Made by a program: the position numbers and the translations under genes
Part shown: one piece after another, positions 1 through 7,585 of the stretch
How positions within the stretch are numbered: position 1 is the stretch's first letter
Layout of the letters: each line of letters starts with the position of its first letter
From: UBA969 sp041694635
GTDB lineage: Bacteria; Planctomycetota; Planctomycetia; Gemmatales; Gemmataceae
Reading direction: 5' to 3'
NCBI GenBank assembly: GCA_041694635.1
Contig: JBDNHI010000014.1
Coordinates: 62,001 to 126,000 of the forward strand
Length of the DNA stretch: 64,000 nucleotides
The notes under the pieces: model-generated
Told to the model about the DNA's origin: nothing
Databases searched by the model: none
What the model saw: only the letters and a program-made list of their open reading frames with translations

Positions 1-959
1 ATGGAGTCTACTTCATTTTTTATAGATGGAGAAAAAGTTACAACATCTTTTATTTTTCTTGAATCATTTTTGAATTGAAATGCCTTGCCTCCGATAATTT
101 GATCGCTTGTGATAGTAGAACAAACAAATCGTTCTACATGAGAAATGATCAGTTCGTTGCCTGTAAAGTGATCGACATAAGGCCACTGCTTGGGGTTGTA
201 CATGCAATCTGTCATATCGCGCATAAGGACAACATTTTTCCCCCCACGAACCATTTGCCTTAATCCGAAGGGCCTGCCTAGCACACACATATTGGTATGC
301 ACGCCTAGCAACACAACATTCTTAATTCCTTTTTGCTCTAGAATGTTCCATACCTCATCACCCTTATCGCTGATAAAATCTTTTTCAGTATCAATCTGAA
401 TCATTGAAGATTGAGATTTCCAAGGCATATTGGGGTTTCTTCCAAGGGCTTTTAGTTTCGCACTCCATTGCTTATGTTCAATCGAATCATCATCTTCCCC
501 ACCATCGGATTGGTCGATTGGATAAATAGCTTTTTCTTCAGTAGGAATACGCGAACACCAAGATTCAATATTTGCGGGGGCCGACTTAGTTTTAGGAGAA
601 TGGATTGCTCGGAATCGTGCTGGGTTATCTTTATAAGCGTCCATACAATCACTGGGGGAATGAATGATTAATGCACCATGGGCCCTAGCTTGTTTAAGGA
701 CTTTATCCATAGAGGGGGCAAATTCTTCAAGCCTACGAACTGCATTGATGCAGTGGTGATAATCCCAAACATCACAAACAATAAATGCAGTTTCAGTCGC
801 TTTCCAAGATTGATTTTTAATACTGCGTTCAAATTCAGTTTTAGTAGAATCTTTTGCTGTTTGATTTCGTAGAGAAAGGGTAAAATCAGCAGCATTTAAA
901 TTGCAGACAAAAAAAGAAGAAGCAATTACTGAGTAAAGAAAAATATCGGATTGAAACAT
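1..959 (-). CDS. Secreted isochorismatase-like cysteine hydrolase (3' end cut by window)
   Basis: The reading frame is open from an ATG at 959 to the left window edge, so the C-terminus is missing. The protein starts with a short hydrophobic segment ending near Asn-Ala-Ala, which fits a signal peptide and an extracytoplasmic location. Two family signatures are visible: an early Asp in FIVCDVWDYHHC and the nucleophile Cys in GVHTNMCVLGRPFG. These match the Asp and Cys of the Asp-Lys-Cys triad of isochorismatase-fold hydrolases (nicotinamidases and related amidases). The insert between them is long compared with small nicotinamidases, as in secreted planctomycete members. The substrate cannot be inferred. 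The gene lies downstream of the cytochrome operon terminator and has its own leader. Confidence 0.85.
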   Translation of the reverse strand, partial: MFQSDIFLYSVIASSFFVCNLNAADFTLSLRNQTAKDSTKTEFERSIKNQSWKATETAFIVCDVWDYHHCINAVRRLEEFAPSMDKVLKQARAHGALIIHSPSDCMDAYKDNPARFRAIHSPKTKSAPANIESWCSRIPTEEKAIYPIDQSDGGEDDDSIEHKQWSAKLKALGRNPNMPWKSQSSMIQIDTEKDFISDKGDEVWNILEQKGIKNVVLLGVHTNMCVLGRPFGLRQMVRGGKNVVLMRDMTDCMYNPKQWPYVDHFTGNELIISHVERFVCSTITSDQIIGGKAFQFKNDSRKIKDVVTFSPSIKNEVDS

Positions 960-1047
960 TTTTTATTTCCTGTGCTGGTATCAAGGCGGATGATTTCTAG
1001 TGTAAAGCATCTATACGCCATGGCAATCAGGAAGATGATTTAAACCT

Positions 1048-1084
1048 GAATAAAAAAGGATGCCCGAGTGACAAGGGCATCCTA
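1048..1084 (-). terminator. Intrinsic terminator of the cytochrome operon
   Basis: An 8-bp perfect stem (GGATGCCC/GGGCATCC, 1058-1065 with 1075-1082) and a 9-nt loop are followed on the minus strand by a run of T. It lies 27 bases beyond the stop codon of the multiheme cytochrome gene. Confidence 0.85.
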
Positions 1085-1110
1085 GAATTGGTTGAAATCT
1101 AAATATACGG

Positions 1111-4100
1111 TTACTTCTTTGCAGGCGCGGTACGGGTATACCCCTCCCACATCGGGTCGTTGCTAACTTTCCAAACTTTGCCATTGTTCATATACAATTT
1201 GGAAGTTTCTTCTTTAGAGAATGGGCGGGCACCAACTCTACCAAATACCGAAAGCTGATTTCCACTTTCATCAACAGCCCTGTCACGATCCATACCTTTG
1301 CTAATACAAAGAGCGTGTCCGCCCAGAGGGATTTTGAAAGTTGCAATTAGTGCAGGAGTAGGCTTAGGACTAAACCCAGCACTACCCGGGGAATCAGGTG
1401 TGGTAAGCTGCAAAATGCGCATGCCATTCTTCCCATCTGCAATATAGGCAAATTCACTTGCATAAGTGATACCTAGTTTGACATCGTGGGCATCATTGAT
1501 TTCGCCATTGGCATTATAAACCTGATCGACTTTAGGCTTCTCTGGGTTTTGAATATCTAGAATGACAAGGCCCAATTTCCCTGCTGCAAGATAGGCATAA
1601 GTTCGAGCAAGATAAATGCTATGCACATCTGGAATATCGATCTGGCTTACAGGTTTGGGCTTGGCAAGGTCGCTAACATCTAAAACCTTAACGCCTTCTT
1701 CATCGGTAACAAAAGCGTATCGGAACTGAACCGCAACGGACTTCGGTTTTTTCAACCACTTGTTATCGATGACGGAAGTAATAACCGGCTTAGTTGAATC
1801 TTCACAAGAAATAACAACCAACCCCTTATCACAAGTTACATAAACATAATTTCCTACGGTGATGACATGGCTAGCACCCGCAAGAATGTTATCGGGATTA
1901 AAAGTCCAAGCTCGATTGACGAAGTTATTAAGGGGGTCGCCATCAAGTAAGGTGCCAGCTCCAACAGCAACGAGGCCTTCAAATTTATCTGTGAAAAAAA
2001 TAAGGCCATAAATTCCGGCGATGCGTTGCTCATCATTTTCGGGGTAGTGTTTGCGTGTCGGATCAGGCGCAATAGTAGAAGGAGCTGCAACACAGGTTGC
2101 ATACTTACTTCGAATATAAAATTTCTGGCCAAGCGGGGAAACAGGAGCAGTAGACATTCTCTCTGAAAAGCCCTTGTGATCAATAAAGGCAATATCGAAG
2201 ATACGGAAACCTGCCTCGCCACACGCTGCGTAGAGATATTCCCCACGATGCTGAATGCTTTGGATATCAGATTTCATAAAAGGTCGAAGTAACGGGTCGC
2301 TAATATCACGGCCTACATGCTCGTGAGCCCGCTTAAGCTGACTTTTATTTTTCCCGATATGTTCTTTAAAGAAATCAGGGTATGCCAAACGGTGAAGGTA
2401 ACTACCTATCACAGCTTGAGGTTCATCTCGTTCGGTAGAAACAACACTCCATAAACCGTGTTCACCTGCACCAACCCAAGCGTAACGGCCTATAAAATTA
2501 AGGTAGTTAGTTCCCTGCATACTAAGCTGGGTAATCAGCGCATTATTATCATCATCTTTAGAAACATGGCAATCTTGGCATTCTTTGGTTGCCCGACCGC
2601 TAAAGGTGTGTGGCACATTAGTACTGAAAGCAATCCCGCTTAGCCCTTCGGCCGAATGCGTTTGTTGTTGTTGGTAAATGACTTCGCGATTTTGATTGTA
2701 GGAAGTCACATGGATAGCACAAGAAGATCTGGAAGGATTGATTTTGTTTCCTGTGGTGGTACCATCGCGTGCCAACATAAACACATCATCTCGAAGGGTC
2801 TGCCAATTGTAAGAGGTATAATTTCTAGTGACATCACCTTCAGCGTGAAGCTGAGGCATTTTCATATTAGCTTTTTGTGGTAAATGGCAACCATAACAAC
2901 TAGGGTTCCAAGAGGAATGGCAAGAAATACAAGTCATTGTTTTGTTTGAATGAGCGCAACCAGAATCATCGCCATTGCCTTTGACATCGCCCCAGACGAT
3001 TTTATCACCTTCCATACGAACAGTTTTAGCAATCGCAGATTTGGCGTTAAAGTTTTCGCTTTGAGGATCAATGGTATCTTTGGTTTGAACAACTTCCCAA
3101 ATAAGATCTTTCTCGACCATACTACGCTGATAGATTTTACCACCCCTGCGCTCAAATCTGGGTTTTCCTGAGGGTGTATTTAAAGCAGTCATATCTCTGC
3201 CATAAAGAGGATTTTTAATATCTTCAGGTTTCACATCAGGGTTTGAGGTGTAAGAAGCTGGACCCGAGGTTCTTAATTTTGCAACTTGAGAGGAAGACCC
3301 ATGGCAGTCGATACAAGCAATTTCAATTGCGCCACGAACTTCCATTTGTAACCGATTGTTCCCGTGCATATCTTGAATGTAATGGCAATCAATACAATGC
3401 AATCCTTTTTCGACATGGATATCAACGAGGTGCATAGGGATGCCAGCCCGCTGATGGGCTTCGATATCTTTGACAGCCTTGGCGCTAATGGGCTGAGTAT
3501 TTGGATCTTTGGGTTCTTTAAATCGGGTTTGCAATTCTTTAACGATATCAACGCCTTTTTTCATATTAGTGGGGGACAAGTCTTTGACAGGTTCGCCGTT
3601 ATAATCGAGGAGTTTACCTTTTTGATCCTTACGGAAAGCAGCTCTAAAGACCCAACCATGGCTATGAAAATCGGCAAACTGGCTGTGCTTAGTTTGTGTA
3701 TTAAGTTCACAGACATTGTTAAGAAATTCTGGATCGGACCAGTTACCCCTCGCGGAAGCTTCTTCTGGGTTCGCCATCTGTGCCCGAATAAATTCTTCGC
3801 TACTAGGGTATTTTTGCTTCTTCGGGTACATAAGTTCTGCATCGGTTTCTAAATCCCACCACATATAGCCAATATAACTATTCATAACCGTTGTTCCGGG
3901 GTGAACATGGCAGGTCATACACTGACTTGTTGGGATTGAATTACCTTTTGCAAAACGATGTTGAATTGGATGACCCGTTTCATTTTTCGGAATCGTAGGG
4001 TCGGGCTTTACATCTTCATCTGCCTGATCGGTTGCAAAACCTTTATTGCCAAATTTTGCATAAGGCCCTGAATGAATGGGAGACCGATCGTTCGCATAAA

Positions 4101-5142
4101 TAAAATGGCAACCGGTACAACCGCTGTTGCGGTAATCGCCAGCTTGATCGTTTGTTCCCATGAAATTAAGGGTGGGGTCGAAGAGTCGTGTTTTAGTTAA
4201 ACTAACGTAGACGGGGTCGGTTCGGTTTTCAGTACCTAATCCACGGTTACTTAAACGGGAAAGGAAAGGTCTGCCTGTATCCTCGTTAATATCAGGAATG
4301 CCAACTTCAGAGCGGAATTTTCCACCTCGCTCAAATATCCGAAGAATATTCCCTGGCTGCGTCATTTCATATCGAGGTAATGGATCTAAAAACGGAATCA
4401 CCCCTCTCTTCTTTTCAAATTCGGTAGGCGGGGGATTTGTCTGAATGCGTAATGACTCGCCATTCATACTATACGATTCACCATTCCTTGGCACTTTGTA
4501 AGGAACCGATCCATTATTATAAAGTGCTGCGCCCCAAAGCATACAACCGTGAGTCATCATACTTTTACGAACTTGGTTAACAATATTGGAGTGACAGTTC
4601 ACGGTACCACAACTGATATGGCTGATGCGTGAGTCGCCCGGATTAACGAAGCGGATGTAATCAGGGGATTCTTGGTTTAAAAGAGTGTAACTACGAACCG
4701 GGTTCGCAGAGTTACGCCAAGCACCAGGTTTTTTTGCAATTGGCGCAGCGGGGCAAAGTCGTGGGGTGTTAGGGGCTCGCTCAGGATATCCAGGTCCTTC
4801 TATCGTGCGGATTACATTTGGATCACCACCGTGGCAATCAGTGCAGCCTATTCTTACAGTCGTTTTGCAATGGGGGTCTCTAGAATTTTCGTGACAGGAA
4901 ATACAGTTGGTTGACTTTGCTTTTATTTCTTCATCGGATTGCTTATTTAAATCCAACCCTTCAAGTTCTGGCGGTAATGGGAAGGGAACATTAGCGGGCA
5001 GCACTTTTGGTCTTGGTGCTGGCCCAGCTGCCTGAGGCATCGAGCTTCTAAATAGATTACCTAATCCTAGAAAAACCCCCAGCCCAAGTGCTAAGAATGC
5101 AAAGCTATTAACAATTTTTTCACGCGATAAATTCAAGGTCAT
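1111..5142 (-). CDS. Giant multiheme cytochrome c with C-terminal LVIVD-repeat domain
   Basis: An about 1343-residue exported protein. One N-terminal hydrophobic segment (about residues 11-29) is a signal or anchor. Nine CXXCH haem c sites are visible between about residue 80 and 900: CISCH, CTDCH, CTGCH, CMTCH, CIDCH twice, CISCH, CYGCH and CQDCH. There is also one CX4CH motif (CGTVNCH) near residue 180. The last third has repeated blades of the type VAVQF..AFVTDEEGVKVLDVSD and AYLAAGKLGLVILDIQNP, matching LVIVD repeats that probably fold as a beta-propeller. The likely role is periplasmic or surface electron transfer. It sits 131 bases behind the beta-barrel gene in the same direction. The ATG at 5142 is preferred because GGGAGG lies 9 bases upstream; an upstream TTG at 5235 would add 31 residues. 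Confidence 0.85.
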   Translation of the reverse strand: MTLNLSREKIVNSFAFLALGLGVFLGLGNLFRSSMPQAAGPAPRPKVLPANVPFPLPPELEGLDLNKQSDEEIKAKSTNCISCHENSRDPHCKTTVRIGCTDCHGGDPNVIRTIEGPGYPERAPNTPRLCPAAPIAKKPGAWRNSANPVRSYTLLNQESPDYIRFVNPGDSRISHISCGTVNCHSNIVNQVRKSMMTHGCMLWGAALYNNGSVPYKVPRNGESYSMNGESLRIQTNPPPTEFEKKRGVIPFLDPLPRYEMTQPGNILRIFERGGKFRSEVGIPDINEDTGRPFLSRLSNRGLGTENRTDPVYVSLTKTRLFDPTLNFMGTNDQAGDYRNSGCTGCHFIYANDRSPIHSGPYAKFGNKGFATDQADEDVKPDPTIPKNETGHPIQHRFAKGNSIPTSQCMTCHVHPGTTVMNSYIGYMWWDLETDAELMYPKKQKYPSSEEFIRAQMANPEEASARGNWSDPEFLNNVCELNTQTKHSQFADFHSHGWVFRAAFRKDQKGKLLDYNGEPVKDLSPTNMKKGVDIVKELQTRFKEPKDPNTQPISAKAVKDIEAHQRAGIPMHLVDIHVEKGLHCIDCHYIQDMHGNNRLQMEVRGAIEIACIDCHGSSSQVAKLRTSGPASYTSNPDVKPEDIKNPLYGRDMTALNTPSGKPRFERRGGKIYQRSMVEKDLIWEVVQTKDTIDPQSENFNAKSAIAKTVRMEGDKIVWGDVKGNGDDSGCAHSNKTMTCISCHSSWNPSCYGCHLPQKANMKMPQLHAEGDVTRNYTSYNWQTLRDDVFMLARDGTTTGNKINPSRSSCAIHVTSYNQNREVIYQQQQTHSAEGLSGIAFSTNVPHTFSGRATKECQDCHVSKDDDNNALITQLSMQGTNYLNFIGRYAWVGAGEHGLWSVVSTERDEPQAVIGSYLHRLAYPDFFKEHIGKNKSQLKRAHEHVGRDISDPLLRPFMKSDIQSIQHRGEYLYAACGEAGFRIFDIAFIDHKGFSERMSTAPVSPLGQKFYIRSKYATCVAAPSTIAPDPTRKHYPENDEQRIAGIYGLIFFTDKFEGLVAVGAGTLLDGDPLNNFVNRAWTFNPDNILAGASHVITVGNYVYVTCDKGLVVISCEDSTKPVITSVIDNKWLKKPKSVAVQFRYAFVTDEEGVKVLDVSDLAKPKPVSQIDIPDVHSIYLARTYAYLAAGKLGLVILDIQNPEKPKVDQVYNANGEINDAHDVKLGITYASEFAYIADGKNGMRILQLTTPDSPGSAGFSPKPTPALIATFKIPLGGHALCISKGMDRDRAVDESGNQLSVFGRVGARPFSKEETSKLYMNNGKVWKVSNDPMWEGYTRTAPAKK

Positions 5143-5273
5143 GGCCATACGCCTCCCGCGCTTAAGCCAACCGATAAAATAGCGGGCAAGATTACCCACA
5201 AGGAGGAAAGTAACTTTTATAAAAAAAGGGGTCAAGATCGATAAAGAAAGGGTTTAGACGGCATTTTGGAAGA

Positions 5274-7238
5274 CTAGTAAAGCAAGGTAAGTTGGGCGAA
5301 ACCAGCGACTAGGTTGTCCACCGTTCCAAACGGATTATTATACAACCCTTTAAATCCTGATCCGGGGATCAGCGTCGAAACTCCCATAGTCATAATTGCA
5401 TTATTATTAAGAAAGGGCCGATACTCGAACCCCGAGCTTAAATCGTTCCCAATAAAATTATTAATGCCTGCTGCATAAACATATTGCTGGATCACTGCGC
5501 TATTTTGAAACCAAAGGAAGTTGCAATTATTGATCATCTTTAACTTGGGATTAATATCCAAATCGAACCCAAGATTATAAAGTAGTAAGCCTGGGTTTAC
5601 ATAATTTGCTTGGCCCTGCGTCTTACTGCTGCGTAAATCTGGAATCAAACTACCATTATTTACCAAGTTGACCCCAAAGAGTTTAACCGATTGTCGTTGC
5701 CAATAACTAAACTGCCCACCTGCAAAGTTTGAATTTTCAAAGATCGTGTCAAAACCAGTAGCGTGACTGTTGTTAATATTGCTATCACCCGAAGACCAGA
5801 AGAAAGAGGTACGGAATCGTGCATAATCTCGATCATAGGAAAGTTCACCCGCAGCCATCCCCGCACTGATATTCTGAGCCTGGCCTGCAAGCGGATTAAA
5901 AGTATCGTACCCCATAGCGTAATAGATTTGATGCGAAACATTAAAGCGCTCGATGTGTCCATCACCTGCCCACCCGAGGTAGGCAACATCCAAATTATGA
6001 GGAGTAAAAACACCGACAGGATCTGGTCGAATTAGGAAGCTATTACGATCAAATAGGAAGCTATTACTATCGTGGTAATAATTAGCGCTAACTTGAGCGG
6101 TGTAGCCTGGCCAAATAAAATCTTGCCTATAATAGTTAGCAAAAATCAGATTGGTGCCTCGGTCGCGGAAGGTGTTCAATCCGCTATTAGTATCTTTTTC
6201 AGCCTGTCTAAAGTAGGCAATATTAAACTGATCTCGGTTATTATTTCTCGTGCCAAAAATACGGACAGCACGATTAACATCGTTGAACAAAAAGCCACGA
6301 AAATCGGCATTAAAAGGCTGTGAACCAATCCGAGCAGACATAAAGTCGTAGTAAGCACTTAAATCTACAAGTTTCGTTTCTGCAAACCATTCTTGAAGTG
6401 AAAGGTAATCGCGATCACGCTGGGTTCGTTTTAGAACATTCGGATTTACCACTGCCAATTCATTCACATTCAATGTGTTTACATTGAAAACGGGTGACAT
6501 TTTTAAACGCCAATCAACGGGCTTGTACGCAGCATCCCCATGAAATAAATCAAAAGAAAATGTCATAAAGGTTTGGTTGGCAAGAATGTTAGGGCTGCCA
6601 AAGAACTGCTCTTCAAATGGTCTTGCAGTACTTTCAAATGGCGTAGTTCCAATCGGCGTTTGTATTGCCTGAGTCAATTGTGAAACGGAACCAGTGAAAT
6701 TGAAAAAGGTATGATTCCCATAAATCGGATAATCTCCCTTTAATACATTCTGGTTATACGGATCCCACCAATGGCCTAGTTGAAAAGGATAATCCTTCAC
6801 CGGCGGATGGCCTAAGCCATACCTATCTAATGCAGGGAAGCCCATACGCCAGCGGTCTGGCATTGGGATGAAATCGTTATCGCCTATGATTTCAGAAAGA
6901 ATCGATGACTTGCCTGAAAATCCTAACGGCGGGAGAATCGGGTTCGAAACAATTTCTTCGATTAATAATGGGGTTTCAATTTCAGGGGGAGTTACCAACG
7001 GCCGGTCTAGTGGCTTAGAACTATCTGCAGGCTTTGGCGCCTCAAAGGGTTTATCTTGAGATTTAAAATCAGGGACTGGAAGGAGATTGGGCAGTACTTC
7101 TGGCAGCTCTTCTTTAATTTCTTTTCCCGGCTTGGCTTGGGATACAAAAGGTAATAAAGGTTCTTCCGCCGTTAATCGGTCGGGTGACCAAACAGTTCCG
7201 CATAATGCTAAAGCCCATAAGATGCTACGCAAACTCAT
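5274..7238 (-). CDS. Outer-membrane beta-barrel protein, putative porin partner of the multiheme cytochrome
   Basis: A 654-residue protein starting with a signal peptide (hydrophobic core after MSLRS, cleavage near TAEE). A Pro/Lys-rich linker of about 80 residues follows, then about 500 residues of alternating polar and aromatic strands with many Tyr, Phe and Asn. It ends in a hydrophobic strand with a C-terminal Tyr, as outer-membrane barrels usually do. No named porin family is recognisable with certainty. It is the first gene of a two-gene operon with the multiheme cytochrome, an arrangement known from porin-cytochrome electron conduits, although here the cytochrome is not a known Pcc type. 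The barrel assignment is good; the electron conduit role is inferred. Confidence 0.75.
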   Translation of the reverse strand: MSLRSILWALALCGTVWSPDRLTAEEPLLPFVSQAKPGKEIKEELPEVLPNLLPVPDFKSQDKPFEAPKPADSSKPLDRPLVTPPEIETPLLIEEIVSNPILPPLGFSGKSSILSEIIGDNDFIPMPDRWRMGFPALDRYGLGHPPVKDYPFQLGHWWDPYNQNVLKGDYPIYGNHTFFNFTGSVSQLTQAIQTPIGTTPFESTARPFEEQFFGSPNILANQTFMTFSFDLFHGDAAYKPVDWRLKMSPVFNVNTLNVNELAVVNPNVLKRTQRDRDYLSLQEWFAETKLVDLSAYYDFMSARIGSQPFNADFRGFLFNDVNRAVRIFGTRNNNRDQFNIAYFRQAEKDTNSGLNTFRDRGTNLIFANYYRQDFIWPGYTAQVSANYYHDSNSFLFDRNSFLIRPDPVGVFTPHNLDVAYLGWAGDGHIERFNVSHQIYYAMGYDTFNPLAGQAQNISAGMAAGELSYDRDYARFRTSFFWSSGDSNINNSHATGFDTIFENSNFAGGQFSYWQRQSVKLFGVNLVNNGSLIPDLRSSKTQGQANYVNPGLLLYNLGFDLDINPKLKMINNCNFLWFQNSAVIQQYVYAAGINNFIGNDLSSGFEYRPFLNNNAIMTMGVSTLIPGSGFKGLYNNPFGTVDNLVAGFAQLTLLY

Positions 7239-7585
7239 GGTAAATACCTCGTAAAGAAACTTAAAAGGAATACCTATCTTGTTGGTTAAATAGAGGGTTC
7301 CTAGGGGTTCAACCTAGCTTATATCGACAACTGAGTTGTTAAGCTTGATAAAGATTAAGGTTTTTACGGATAAATTGTTTTAATGGGGTTGTACTAATAA
7401 AACCAATAAACCTAGCGCTTTTTATTTGGGTGAGGAAGCTGCCTTCACTAACCTTTAACTTTTCTTCAAATTATTTGGCTTTTTCTTGATTAACTTTAAC
7501 TGTTATGCCGATTCTTTCTTCAAGGGATAGCTTTGTTTTATTTGCTGCAAAAGCACGAAGCTTCCTAATTAGAGAGTTGGAACTA
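7239..7585. other. Divergent intergenic region, contains palindrome
   Basis: This 347-base AT-rich gap separates the divergent barrel/cytochrome operon and the haem-binding-domain gene, so it must hold promoters for both. The only clear element is a 13-base palindrome, ACAACTGAGTTGT, at 7327-7339, about 90 bases upstream of the barrel gene. It could be an operator. No promoter could be assigned with confidence. Confidence 0.4.

Noticed and set aside
3364..3852. 162-codon plus-strand open frame
   Set aside because: It is antisense to the cytochrome coding sequence, whose haem motifs are unambiguous.
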